NCBI RefSeq assembly: GCF_001813675.1
Contig: NZ_KV813675.1
Span: forward strand, 253,722 to 317,721
Source: Streptococcus sp. HMSC078D09
Lineage (GTDB): Bacteria > Bacillota > Bacilli > Lactobacillales > Streptococcaceae
Reading direction: 5' to 3'
DNA length: 64,000 bases
The position numbers were made by a program, and so were the translations under genes. Below, piece after piece: positions 45,457 through 54,196 of this stretch (position 1 is its first letter; each line of letters opens with the position of its first letter). Below the pieces are notes generated by a model. The model saw nothing but the letters and a program-made list of their open reading frames with translations. It did not search any database and was not told the origin of the DNA.

Positions 45457-47511
45457 ATGGAACTACTCCTTTATGCAGTGATCTTTTCGATGATTTTGAT
45501 CGTCTCAAATGCCACCAATAAACTTGTGCCGAGCCTTCCTCTGCCCTTGATTCAAATTTTACTAGGGATTGGTTGGGCTCTCTTTGTGCCGGAAGAAAAT
45601 TTTCATCTGGATACCGAGCTTTTTCTGGCCTTGGTCATTGGTCCTCTCTTATTTCGAGAAGCAGAAGAAGCAGATATTACTTCCGTCTTAAAGCACTGGC
45701 GGGTCATCCTATATTTGATTTTCCCAGTGATTTTTATCTCCACCATTAGTTTGGGCTGGGCAGCCCATTCCTTGTGGCTGAGCCTTCCTTTAGCAGCCTG
45801 TATGGCAGTGGGGGCGGCCCTTGGGCCTACAGACTTAGTAGCCTTTGCTTCCCTGTCTGAGCGCTTTAGCTTTCCAAAGCGGGTTTCGAATATCTTAAAA
45901 GGCGAAGGGTTACTAAATGATGCCTCTGGTCTAGTCGCCTTTCGAGTGGCCTTAGCAGCACTTGCGACCGGAAGTTTCTCTCTTGGAGAGGCAGGGGTTT
46001 CCTTGGAAATCTCCATCATTGGAGGATTTGCGGTGGGGATCTTGACGGCCTTTGTGAACCGTTGGCTGCAAACCTTGCTCTTGAGTGTTCGCGCCAGTGA
46101 TATTGCCAGTGAATTGTTATTAGAACTGAGTCTCCCACTGTTGACCTTCTTCCTAGCAGAAGAACTCCATGTCTCTGGTATCATTGCAGTAGTTGTGTCA
46201 GGGATCCTAAAAGCCAGTCGCTTTAAGCACATTACCCTCCTTGAAGCGCGGGTAGATACTGTGAGTCATACTGTCTGGAATACGGTCAACTTTATCTTAA
46301 ATGGGTCGGTCTTTGTCATCTTAGGAATGGAATTGGAAATGATTTCCAAGCCCATCTTAAGTAGTCCCATTTACAATAATCTTCTTTTAGTTCTTTCTGT
46401 CTTTCTGTTGACAGCCTTGCTCTTTTTGATTCGTTTTGTCATGGTTTACCTCTTTTATTGGTTCCGAACGGTTCGACTAAAAAAATCGTTGAGCAATTAT
46501 CTAAAAGATGCCTTATTGCTGACATTTTCGGGTGTGAAGGGGACGGTTTCGATTGCGACGATTCTTTTGATTCCAACCAAAATCGAAAAAGAATACCCCA
46601 TCCTGCTCTTTTTAGTGGCAGGAGTTACCCTTGTCAGCTTTATTGCTGGCTTAGTGGTACTTCCAAAATTATCAGAAGAAAAGGAAGAAACCAATGACTA
46701 CCTAATGCAGATCGCGATTTTAAATGATGTCGTCATGGAATTAGAAGCAGACCTAAAGAATAGCAAGCACAAGGGTCCCTTGTATGCGGCGATTGATAAC
46801 TACCATGGCCGCATAGAAAACTTGATTCTAGGCCAAGAAAACAGGCTTATTCAAAAGGACTGGGAACAGTTGAAGCTCCTGATTTTGAGTATTGAAAGTG
46901 ACGGCTTGGAACAGGCCTATGAAGAAGGGAAGATTCGAGAGCGAGGCTACCGTGTCTACCAACGCTATCTTCGCAATATGGAGCAACGTGTCAATCGCAA
47001 TCTTTCGTCTCGTTTAACCTATTACCTCTTGGTGTCTTTCCGTCTCTTGCGTTTATTAGTTCATGAGATCTTAACCTTTGGGTCTGGCTTGCGAAACTGG
47101 TGGACCCGAGAAGACAGTAAGTTAGAGGCCATTGATTATGACCAGATTGCGGCCCTTTATCTGGCCAATACGGAAATCATCATCGAAAGTTTGGAAGACC
47201 TCAAGGGGATTTATCGGAGCAGTTTGATCTCTTTCTTACAAGAATCTCGTCTGAGAGAGACAGCTATTATTACCAGTGGGGCCTTTGTGGAGCGGGTTAT
47301 TAATCGCGTGAAACCAAATAATATCGATGAAATGTTGAGAGGCTATTATTTGGAGCGTAAGATTATTTTTGAATATGAAGCGCAACACCTGATTACCGCC
47401 AAGCAAGCGCGCCGTATGCGACAAAATGTCAATGAATTAGAAAGCTATTCCCTAAGAGAAAGTGCCAATACTCTCCCATATGATATGATCGAGTATGCAC
47501 GGAATCGTTGA
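45457..47511 (+). CDS. Na+/H+ antiporter, CPA1 (NhaP) type
   Basis: A 684-residue membrane antiporter that exchanges Na+ or K+ for H+. About 12 membrane helices occupy residues 1-410, with the ion-binding region GAALGPTDLVAF (about 126-137) and GLLNDASGLVAFRVAL (about 151-166), whose Asp residues are essential in the family. The last 270 residues form a helical cytoplasmic domain. SD AAGGAGGG is upstream. It is the last gene of the plus-strand operon and ends near the dispersed repeat. Confidence 0.93.
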   Translation: MELLLYAVIFSMILIVSNATNKLVPSLPLPLIQILLGIGWALFVPEENFHLDTELFLALVIGPLLFREAEEADITSVLKHWRVILYLIFPVIFISTISLGWAAHSLWLSLPLAACMAVGAALGPTDLVAFASLSERFSFPKRVSNILKGEGLLNDASGLVAFRVALAALATGSFSLGEAGVSLEISIIGGFAVGILTAFVNRWLQTLLLSVRASDIASELLLELSLPLLTFFLAEELHVSGIIAVVVSGILKASRFKHITLLEARVDTVSHTVWNTVNFILNGSVFVILGMELEMISKPILSSPIYNNLLLVLSVFLLTALLFLIRFVMVYLFYWFRTVRLKKSLSNYLKDALLLTFSGVKGTVSIATILLIPTKIEKEYPILLFLVAGVTLVSFIAGLVVLPKLSEEKEETNDYLMQIAILNDVVMELEADLKNSKHKGPLYAAIDNYHGRIENLILGQENRLIQKDWEQLKLLILSIESDGLEQAYEEGKIRERGYRVYQRYLRNMEQRVNRNLSSRLTYYLLVSFRLLRLLVHEILTFGSGLRNWWTREDSKLEAIDYDQIAALYLANTEIIIESLEDLKGIYRSSLISFLQESRLRETAIITSGAFVERVINRVKPNNIDEMLRGYYLERKIIFEYEAQHLITAKQARRMRQNVNELESYSLRESANTLPYDMIEYARNR

Positions 47512-47524
47512 GATAAGAGTAAAA

Positions 47525-47700
47525 GAGGCTGGGACAAAAGTCCTAGCCTCTCAATTGATTTTTGGATTGTTGAGTAGGACGCAGTGGTTGAGTAGGCTCT
47601 ACTCCGCTGATTTCATCAGCTTTTACAGCCCTACTCAACTGTGCGGAGGTGGGACGACGAAATCGAATTCTAACGAATGACCGATTTCTGTCTCACTCTC
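47525..47700. repeat. Dispersed repeat, copy A
   Basis: About 175 bp, nearly identical (roughly nine bases in ten by eye) to the reverse complement of 55907-56081. It begins with the hairpin GAGGCTGGGAC-AAAA-GTCCTAGCCTC, has an inner 10-bp inverted repeat GTTGAGTAGG/CCTACTCAAC (47587-47596 and 47630-47639) enclosing GCTGATTTCATCAGC, and ends with a CGATTTCTGTCTCACTCTC segment. It fills the gap between convergent genes and can serve as terminator for both. No ORF or transposase is present. Confidence 0.85.
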
Positions 47701-47723
47701 TTTTTGCTTTATTCATTTTCTTT

Positions 47724-48515
47724 TCAGTGTGCGATTTCTGGTTTGACAAAGAGTCGCTCGTCACCAAGATCAATAAGGGATACTGGTGCTTCATAAAATT
47801 GGCTTAGGACATGGGGAGTTAGGATCTTTTCCTTTGGTCCCTGCTCGACCACTTGGCCATGTTTGAGTAAGAGGACATGGGTTATGTCTGTTGTAATTTC
47901 TTCGGCATGGTGGGTGACGTAGATCATGGTAGGCGCGTGATCTAATTGTTTGATATGATGGATCTGACGGAGGAGTTTTTCTCTGGCAAAGAGATCCAAT
48001 CCACTAGAGGCCTCGTCAAAAATGATCAGATCTGGCTGGTCCATGAGGCTTCGTGCAATGAGGACTGTCTGCTTTTCTCCCTGAGAGAGCTCCCGGTATT
48101 TGCGACCGATCAAAGCGCTAGCTCCAATTGAAGTTAGCATATCTCGTGCCCAGTTTAGTTCTTCCTCCCCGTATGCAGCATATAAAATACTACTCTTGTA
48201 TTGACCAGTTAGGACAATTTGTTCTGTCAAAAGATGCTCTGGCAGTCTTTCTGAAATAAAGGAGCTAACGATCCCAATACGCTTCCGCAACTCTGGAATA
48301 CCTCCTTCTCCAAAGCGGGTTCCAAGGACAGTTACCTGGCCAGAACTAGCCCAGTATTCAGACATGAGAAGTTTGAGGAGGGTCGATTTTCCTGCCCCAT
48401 TGAGACCTAAAATGGCCCAGCATTCATTTTCTTTCACTTGCCAGTTAATCTCTTTTAAAAGAGCTTTTCCATTGCGGATCAAATTGACGTCTTGTAGTTC
48501 AATCAAATTATTCAT
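47724..48515 (-). CDS. ABC transporter ATP-binding protein (stand-alone)
   Basis: A 263-residue ABC ATPase with Walker A GLNGAGKSTLL (about 38-48), signature LSQGEKQTVL (about 143-152), Walker B LIIFDEASSGLD and the H-loop VTHHAEE. It resembles the iron/molybdate-type group (YlmA-like) that appears without an adjacent permease. The partner and substrate are unknown. The gene is divergent from the AI-2E family gene and ends next to repeat copy A. Confidence 0.88.
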   Translation of the reverse strand: MNNLIELQDVNLIRNGKALLKEINWQVKENECWAILGLNGAGKSTLLKLLMSEYWASSGQVTVLGTRFGEGGIPELRKRIGIVSSFISERLPEHLLTEQIVLTGQYKSSILYAAYGEEELNWARDMLTSIGASALIGRKYRELSQGEKQTVLIARSLMDQPDLIIFDEASSGLDLFAREKLLRQIHHIKQLDHAPTMIYVTHHAEEITTDITHVLLLKHGQVVEQGPKEKILTPHVLSQFYEAPVSLIDLGDERLFVKPEIAH

Positions 48516-48589
48516 AACTTCATCCTTTTGATTAAAATCTCCTTTATTCTATCATAAAATATGGTAGAATAGAAAACAGGAGGTAAGGA

Positions 48590-49717
48590 ATGTTTCGAAA
48601 TAGTAAATTGTTATTCTGGACATGTGAGATCTTATTATTGACGGTGATTTTCTATATTTGGAAATCAATGGGAACTTTAATTTCTCCATTTGTATCTGTT
48701 CTGAATACCATCCTCTTACCATTTTTAATTGCAGGTTTTTTATATTACATTACCAATCCGATTGTTGAATTGTTGGAAAAACATTTAAAAATCAAGCGTG
48801 TGTTTGGGATTTTGATCACCTTAGTACTCTTGTTTGGGATCATTGGCTTAGGGATCTTTTATCTGCTCCCTATCTTAATTAATCAGTTAACCAGCTTGAT
48901 CAATTCAACTCAAGGACTTTACTGGGAAGTTCAAAGTTTGGTTCGAAAACTCTCGACCAATCCTTTGTTCCAGAATGTGAATATCCAGTCGACGATTCAG
49001 CAGTTGAATCTCTCTTATATGGATATCCTACAAAATCTCTTGAATAGTGTGACCAACAGTTTAGGAAGTGTGGTTAACACCATTGTTAATACGGTCTTTA
49101 TCTTGATCATGACCCCTGTCTTCTTAGTTTATTTCTTGGTCGATGGGAAGAAGTTATTACCGATGTTGGAGCGGACCATTTTACGCAATGACAAACTCCA
49201 CATTTCAAGCCTCTTGATTAGTTTGAATGAAACGGTCTCCCGCTACATTAGTGGGATTTCGATCGATGCTTTGATCATTGGAACCCTAGCCTACATTGGC
49301 TATAGTTTTATTGGATTGAAGTATGCTTTGGTCTTTGCCATTTTTTCTGGATTGGCCAACCTCATTCCATATGTAGGACCAACCATCGGGTTGATTCCGA
49401 TGGTCATCACTTATGCTTTTACCGATATGGATATGATGATCAAAGCAGTCATTTACATGTTGATTATCCAGCAGATCGATGGCAATATTCTTTATCCGCG
49501 TATTGTTGGAGGCGTGATGAAGGTTCACCCGATTACCATTATGGTTCTATTATTGCTCTCAAGTAATATCTACGGCATTATCGGGATGGTCGTCGCGATT
49601 CCAGTCTATTCGATTGGGAAAGAAATTGTAAAATTCTTGGTGAATCTTTATGATAACCACCGTGCTGCTAAGGAGCAGAAGAAAAAAGAAGAATTTGGTA
49701 TCATTAATAAATCCTAG
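48590..49717 (+). CDS. AI-2E family (UPF0118) membrane protein
   Basis: A 375-residue membrane protein of the AI-2E transporter superfamily with about eight hydrophobic segments and the conserved end ILYPRIVGGVMKVHPITIMVLLLLSSNIYGIIGMVVAIP. Members include the TqsA AI-2 exporter and Na+/Li+ exporters, so the substrate is open. SD AGGAGGTAAGG follows a GTAGAAT -10. A terminator follows. Confidence 0.9.
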   Translation: MFRNSKLLFWTCEILLLTVIFYIWKSMGTLISPFVSVLNTILLPFLIAGFLYYITNPIVELLEKHLKIKRVFGILITLVLLFGIIGLGIFYLLPILINQLTSLINSTQGLYWEVQSLVRKLSTNPLFQNVNIQSTIQQLNLSYMDILQNLLNSVTNSLGSVVNTIVNTVFILIMTPVFLVYFLVDGKKLLPMLERTILRNDKLHISSLLISLNETVSRYISGISIDALIIGTLAYIGYSFIGLKYALVFAIFSGLANLIPYVGPTIGLIPMVITYAFTDMDMMIKAVIYMLIIQQIDGNILYPRIVGGVMKVHPITIMVLLLLSSNIYGIIGMVVAIPVYSIGKEIVKFLVNLYDNHRAAKEQKKKEEFGIINKS

Positions 49718-49752
49718 ACTCTAGCGCCTATATGGGCCTTTGAGTCTTTTTT
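49716..49752 (+). terminator. Terminator after AI-2E family gene
   Basis: Stem AGACTC/GAGTCT enclosing an inner CGCC...GGGC pairing, followed by six T. Confidence 0.8.
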
Positions 49753-49854
49753 GTACAGTTTTTTGAGAAAAATGCTGGAAAATAGTCAACAAGTACTATG
49801 AAATGTGTTAAAATATAAGTGATTTTGAAAGAAAATATGAAAAGGTAGGGAAAG

Positions 49855-51336
49855 ATGAGACTCCTCTTATCGAAAAAACAGAGACGCCAATTGCAATTAT
49901 TGGAAATCTTGATTAAGGAAAAAAGATGGTTCCACTTGAAAGAGTTGGCCAAGCGTTTGGATTGTACAGAACGTTCGTTAAAAGAAGATTTGTCTAATCT
50001 TCGTAGTACATTTGATGACTTTTTAATTGAATCCTCTACCAATGGGATCAAGATCAGTTATGAGGATTCGGTTGGGCTAGAAGTGATCTATCATCACTTT
50101 TTTAAAGAATCACAAGCCTTTGCCTTGATTGAGTATCTTTTCTTCAACAAGGATGTTTCCAATGAATATATTTGCAGAAAGTTTGATCTGAGTTACCAAT
50201 CTTTCTACCGCTTGATTCGGACGATCAATCAGAAGCTTCAAACCAAATACAATGTAAAGATTGATTTGAAACCCTTGAATCTTGTCGGAGATGAGATTGA
50301 CGTTCGTTTCTTTTATGCCCAATATTTTGCGGAACGTTATTACTATATGGAGTGGCCTTTCCCAGAATTTAAGGAAGAGGCTGTGACCGATTTGATCACC
50401 TTCTTCTTCAAACTCTATGGCTATCCATTGACCTTCTCTGTACTCAGGTCTTATAAAGTTCTCTTGACAGCCTACTTGTCACGGATTAAGCAAGGCTATT
50501 TTATTGACATGCCAACGAACTATGATGTGTATAAGGACCAGTATCAAGGGGTGACCAATGTTGAGGAGATGTTGCGCTACTTTAGCTTGCAGTTGGGTGT
50601 CGAGTTGAATGAAAAAGTGCTGGAGCAATTCTTCATCATCTTCATTCAAGAGAATTTCTATTTCAGCCCAGAAAGCTTGATCGAAGCTGCAGAAACAGAT
50701 CCTTATGCCAAAGAATCAACGACGCTCATCAGAGATATGTTCAAGGATCTATGCTATACCTATGATTTAGACATTGAAAATCTTGATGAGATGTTGATGC
50801 ATGTTCATAACACGTCTCATCTCGATCGGAAGGAATTATTCTCTGAGTTTCTCTTATTTGATACCAAGACCAATACCAACGAAGATTTCATGAGTATCTT
50901 CCCAGCCTTCTATGATGATTTGAAGGAGCATATCATCACTTATATGAAGACCATGAAGCATGATCTGAATGATGAGATCATCAAGCACATGATCTACACG
51001 GTCTACACTCACTGGGAACGTCTCTTACCACAGTTATTGCGTCGTCGGAAGTCTATTAAGGTCTTGATTATCAGTCGTTTTGACGATCACCATGCCAAAT
51101 CCATGATCGATTTCCTTGATTTCTACTGTACGGATAACTTTGAATTTACGCAGATGATCAAGTACAATCTGACAGTGGATGATATCGAAGCTTCGGATGC
51201 AGATGTGGTGGTGGGCAACTTTATGATGCCTGAATTAAAGAAAAAACCTTTTATCTGTACAAGTAGTCTCTCATCGCTTGAGCTGGTTGAAAAACTCAAT
51301 GCCTTCTTTTATGATTTTACCAGTGCAGAACACTAA
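49855..51336 (+). CDS. Mga family transcriptional regulator
   Basis: A 493-residue regulator like streptococcal Mga and pneumococcal MgaSpn. Two N-terminal helix-turn-helix regions: residues about 5-60 (LQLLEILIKEKRWFHLKELA then KRLDCTERSLKEDLS) and about 105-135 (ISNEY-type CRKFDLSYQSFYRLIRTIN). PRD-like helical domains follow, then a C-terminal EIIB-like part (SIKVLIISRFDDHHAKSMIDF). Such proteins respond to PTS phosphorylation and control surface or metabolic genes. It is monocistronic with its own promoter and terminator; its targets are unknown. Confidence 0.9.
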   Translation: MRLLLSKKQRRQLQLLEILIKEKRWFHLKELAKRLDCTERSLKEDLSNLRSTFDDFLIESSTNGIKISYEDSVGLEVIYHHFFKESQAFALIEYLFFNKDVSNEYICRKFDLSYQSFYRLIRTINQKLQTKYNVKIDLKPLNLVGDEIDVRFFYAQYFAERYYYMEWPFPEFKEEAVTDLITFFFKLYGYPLTFSVLRSYKVLLTAYLSRIKQGYFIDMPTNYDVYKDQYQGVTNVEEMLRYFSLQLGVELNEKVLEQFFIIFIQENFYFSPESLIEAAETDPYAKESTTLIRDMFKDLCYTYDLDIENLDEMLMHVHNTSHLDRKELFSEFLLFDTKTNTNEDFMSIFPAFYDDLKEHIITYMKTMKHDLNDEIIKHMIYTVYTHWERLLPQLLRRRKSIKVLIISRFDDHHAKSMIDFLDFYCTDNFEFTQMIKYNLTVDDIEASDADVVVGNFMMPELKKKPFICTSSLSSLELVEKLNAFFYDFTSAEH

Positions 51337-51361
51337 AATCAGGACCTGGTCCTGATTTTTT
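51335..51361 (+). terminator. Terminator after the Mga-like gene
   Basis: A 10-bp stem AAAATCAGGA/TCCTGATTTT with a CCTGG loop and a T run; it overlaps the stop codon. Confidence 0.85.
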
Positions 51362-51450
51362 GATGGTAAAAAAGAAAATGACATAGAAGAATGCAGGCTC
51401 TCCTATTTTGTGGTATAATATACGATATTATATACTGGAGGAAATTATCC

Positions 51451-52800
51451 ATGGAAGACCCTGGCAGTCAGGAAATTTTACTGGAAGTTATTTTATTGAT
51501 TGTTTTGACATTATTGAACGCCTTTTTCTCGGCGACTGAAATGTCAATGGTATCGTTGAATCGCTCTCGTGTAGAGCAAAAGGCTGAAGAAGGAGATAAA
51601 AAATACATTCGTCTTCTTAGCGTATTGGAGCAACCGAACCATTTCTTATCCACTATTCAGGTGGGGATCACCTTGATTACCATCTTATCTGGGGCGAGTC
51701 TTGCGGATAGCCTTGGACATGTCATTGCTGGATGGATGGGCAATACTAAAACGGCTCTTGCAACTGGAAGCTTTTTATCTCTAGCATTTTTGACTTATAT
51801 TTCGATCGTATTTGGTGAACTCTATCCGAAACGAATCGCTATGAACTTGAAAGATGAGTTGGCTGTTCGAACAGCTCCGATTGTGATTCTATTAGGAAAA
51901 ATTGTCAGCCCCTTTGTTTGGTTGCTTTCAGCATCGACCAACCTTTTGAGCCGTATCACGCCAATGGAATTCGATGATCCGGATGAAAAGATGACGCGGG
52001 ATGAAATCGAGTATATGCTGACCAATAGTGAAGCAACACTAGATGCGGACGAGATTGAGATGCTTCAAGGGATCTTTTCATTAGATGAAATGGTAGCGCG
52101 TGAAGTCATGGTGCCACGGACAGATGCCTTCATGGTTGATATCAATGATGATACCAAAGAAATTATTGAAAGTATCCTTAAGCAAAACTTTTCACGGATT
52201 CCTGTCTATGATGATGACAAGGATAATGTCATCGGCCTCATCCATACCAAACGTCTCTTGAACGAAGGATTTATCAATGGCTTTGATAATATTGTCTTAA
52301 GAAAGATTTTGCAAGAACCTTTGTTTGTTCCAGAAACCATTTTTGTGGATGATCTTTTGAAGGAATTGCGCAATACGCAAAATCAAATGGCCATTCTACT
52401 CGATGAATATGGTGGGATGTCTGGTTTGGTTACTCTTGAAGACCTCTTGGAAGAAATCGTTGGTGAAATTGACGATGAGACTGACAAAGCGGAAATTGAT
52501 GTCTTTGAAATTGCGGACAATACCTATGTCGTACAAGGAGCCATGTCTCTAAATGACTTTAACGAATATTTTGATGTTGAGTTGGAAAGCGATGATGTGG
52601 ATACCATTGCAGGCTATTACCTGACAGAGGTTGGGCGAATTCCGACCTTGAAAGAGCGACTCAGCTGTGAAGTCGATAGTCAAAAGAAACACTTGATTCT
52701 GACAAATGACAAGGTGAAAAATGGTCGTGTGACCAAGGTGAAAGTTGAAATTTCTGAAATCGTCGAGGAAGATGAAGAAACTAAATCAAAAGAAGATTAA
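51451..52800 (+). CDS. CNNM/CorC-HlyC family membrane protein with CBS pair
   Basis: A 449-residue protein with four hydrophobic segments in the DUF21/CNNM domain (about 1-195, starting LNAFFSATEMSMVSLNRSR), a CBS pair (about 210-335: VMVPRTDAFMVD, IGLIHTKRLL, MAILLDEYGGMSGLVTLEDLLEEIVGEI) and a C-terminal CorC_HlyC domain. Relatives act in Mg2+ or Co2+ export; older annotation as hemolysin is misleading. The ATG at 51451 follows CTGGAGG; the promoter has TATAAT at 51414-51419. A terminator follows. Confidence 0.92.
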   Translation: MEDPGSQEILLEVILLIVLTLLNAFFSATEMSMVSLNRSRVEQKAEEGDKKYIRLLSVLEQPNHFLSTIQVGITLITILSGASLADSLGHVIAGWMGNTKTALATGSFLSLAFLTYISIVFGELYPKRIAMNLKDELAVRTAPIVILLGKIVSPFVWLLSASTNLLSRITPMEFDDPDEKMTRDEIEYMLTNSEATLDADEIEMLQGIFSLDEMVAREVMVPRTDAFMVDINDDTKEIIESILKQNFSRIPVYDDDKDNVIGLIHTKRLLNEGFINGFDNIVLRKILQEPLFVPETIFVDDLLKELRNTQNQMAILLDEYGGMSGLVTLEDLLEEIVGEIDDETDKAEIDVFEIADNTYVVQGAMSLNDFNEYFDVELESDDVDTIAGYYLTEVGRIPTLKERLSCEVDSQKKHLILTNDKVKNGRVTKVKVEISEIVEEDEETKSKED

Positions 52801-52805
52801 AAAAT

Positions 52806-52839
52806 AGAGGCCTGGACGTGTTCCAGCCTCTGTTTTTTT
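52806..52839 (+). terminator. Terminator after CNNM/CorC gene
   Basis: Stem AGAGGC-C-TGGA/TCCA-GCCTCT (one bulge), followed by GTTTTTTT. Confidence 0.85.
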
Positions 52840-52892
52840 CTTGTCAGGACCAGTTGAATTTTCAAAAAATTTCAAAAATTTCTGAAATAGTC

Positions 52893-52921
52893 TTGACAGC
52901 CAAAAAAAATTAAGGTAAGAT
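52893..52921 (+). promoter_or_regulatory. Promoter of the TrpXYZ-type operon leader
   Basis: Consensus TTGACA at 52893-52898 and TAAGAT at 52916-52921 with a 17-base spacer. The A/T tracts just upstream may act as an UP element. Predicted start near 52928, giving a leader of about 280 bases before the first transporter gene. Confidence 0.8.
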
Positions 52922-52954
52922 AATACCCATAAAAAAAGAAAGCAGAAAATAAAC

Positions 52955-53008
52955 ATGAAGCAACAAGCCATTTCAACTCAAAAATTTTACTTTAGCTACT
53001 TTAGATAG
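52955..53008 (+). CDS. Leader peptide rich in Phe and Tyr
   Basis: Seventeen codons, MKQQAISTQKFYFSYFR, then TAG. Five of the last seven residues are Phe or Tyr, with no Trp. The ATG has only a weak AGAAAG ribosome site 12 bases upstream. The stop codon at 53006-53008 is one base before the first arm of the attenuator (53010), the spacing expected if the position of the ribosome decides folding. It is the sensing element proposed for the downstream transporter operon. Confidence 0.6.
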   Translation: MKQQAISTQKFYFSYFR

Positions 53009-53148
53009 TGTTTGTAGACATGATCTCATGGATGCAAACAACCCAAGCAATTTGTTTGTATCTATGTGGCTAAGATTTTTGATGATGGTCCATAGAGCTA
53101 GTATCTAAATGGACCGAGGTTTTGTAACTTGTTGGAGAATTTCAAGCA

Positions 53149-53180
53149 TCCGTTTAGAGTATCATCTAAGCGGATTTTTT
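53149..53180 (+). terminator. Attenuator terminator before the TrpX-type gene
   Basis: An 11-bp stem (53148-53158 with 53165-53175; one G-U pair), a GTATCA loop and six T. It lies 29 bases before the first transporter start and shares its 5' arm with the antiterminator. Confidence 0.85.
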
Positions 53181-53208
53181 GTTTATTTTGCAGAAAAGGA
53201 GTCAATAA

Positions 53209-54186
53209 ATGAAAGTAGTGAAAAAATTGCTAGCACCTGTCCTGGTTGTAGGACTTCTGTTAACCTCATTGGTGACCTTACACCATCTGAAAGATGCTAA
53301 AAAAGACAATGTCTTTCGAATTGGGATTTCCCAGTACATCACCCATAAGTCGCTCGATGCAACACGTAAAGGCTTTATCGAAGAGTTGAAGAAAGAGGGC
53401 TATGTGGATGGGAAAAATATCCAAATTGATTTCCAAAATGCTCAAGGGGAGCAACGAAATCTGAAAAATATTTCTAAACAATTGGCAGAAGAAAGTGATC
53501 TAGTCTTTGCGATTGCAACCCCTTCCGCACAAAGTTTGGCTAATACCACTAAATCAACACCTATTGTTTTCTCAGCTGTGACCGACCCATTGGCAGCGAA
53601 ATTGGTGAAAAACTTGAAAGAACCAGGTGGCAATATCACAGGGACAAGTGACCAGTCAGAAGATGCGATCGCTACACAGGTAGACATGATTAAGCAAGTG
53701 CTTCCAACAGCGAAAACAGTTGGGATTCTCTATACGCAAAGTGAGCCTAACTCCGTCGTCCAAAAAGACAATGCGAAGAAGATCTTAGAAGCTAAAGGCT
53801 ATCAAGTGGTTGAAAAAACAATTCTCGATAGTAACAATGTGAAAGCTGCAGCAGACAGTATCATGTCAGAGGCAGATATCGTCTTTGTTCCGACGGACAA
53901 TATTATCTCTTCTACAATGGACACTGTAAAACAGGTTTCCCTCAGCCATAAGGTGCCCGTTTTTGGTGGATCTGCTGAAATGGTAGCTACTGGTGGCTTG
54001 TACAACTTTGGTACTGATTATGAGGAATTGGGAAAACAAGCTGCTCGGATGGCTATTCGCATCATGAAGGGTGAGAAACCTGGGAAAGTCGCAGTTGAAA
54101 CACCTGAAAAATTAGAATTGCATACCAATAAAGAGATGGCCAAAGAGCTTGGAATTGATATTAGCTCGTTGAAGGTAGAAAAATAG
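53209..54186 (+). CDS. trpX: ABC transporter substrate-binding protein, TrpX type
   Basis: A 325-residue exported binding protein of the ABC_sub_bind family (type I periplasmic-binding fold). It has an N-terminal hydrophobic anchor (LLAPVLVVGLLLTSLVTL, residues 7-24) with no lipobox Cys, then RIGISQYITHKSLDATRKGF, AIATPSAQSLANTT, PIVFSAVTDPLAAKLV and GGNITGTSDQ. Orthologues are annotated as tryptophan transporters, but the Phe/Tyr-rich leader here points to phenylalanine or tyrosine, or aromatic amino acids in general. SD AAAGGAG is good. trpY follows after 10 bases. Confidence 0.85.
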   Translation: MKVVKKLLAPVLVVGLLLTSLVTLHHLKDAKKDNVFRIGISQYITHKSLDATRKGFIEELKKEGYVDGKNIQIDFQNAQGEQRNLKNISKQLAEESDLVFAIATPSAQSLANTTKSTPIVFSAVTDPLAAKLVKNLKEPGGNITGTSDQSEDAIATQVDMIKQVLPTAKTVGILYTQSEPNSVVQKDNAKKILEAKGYQVVEKTILDSNNVKAAADSIMSEADIVFVPTDNIISSTMDTVKQVSLSHKVPVFGGSAEMVATGGLYNFGTDYEELGKQAARMAIRIMKGEKPGKVAVETPEKLELHTNKEMAKELGIDISSLKVEK

Positions 54187-54196
54187 GAGGTTTGAG

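Larger units (their letters stand above)
52928..53180 (+). promoter_or_regulatory. Leader-peptide transcription attenuator (aromatic amino acid type)
   Basis: After a 17-codon leader ORF, the RNA holds a chain of mutually exclusive pairings. A:B GTTTGT (53010-53015) with GCAAAC (53034-53039), plus CATG/CATG inside. B:C GATGCAAACAA (53031-53041) with TTGTTTGTATC (53052-53062). C:D CTATG-T-GG (53062-53069) with CCATAG (53090-53095). D:E GGTCCAT (53087-53093) with ATGGACC (53109-53115). E:F TCTAAATGGA (53104-53113) with TCCGTTTAGA (53149-53158), the antiterminator. F:G ATCCGTTTAGA (53048+100 = 53148-53158) with TCTAAGCGGAT (53165-53175), the terminator, ending in six T. Stalling at the Phe/Tyr codons frees A and favours E:F; a ribosome at the stop covers A and favours F:G. 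Confidence 0.7.

Noticed and set aside
52922-53208. T-box riboswitch for the transporter operon
   Set aside because: No T-box core (the AGGGTGGNACCGCG-type sequence) or Stem I features; the leader ORF with alternating hairpins explains the region better.
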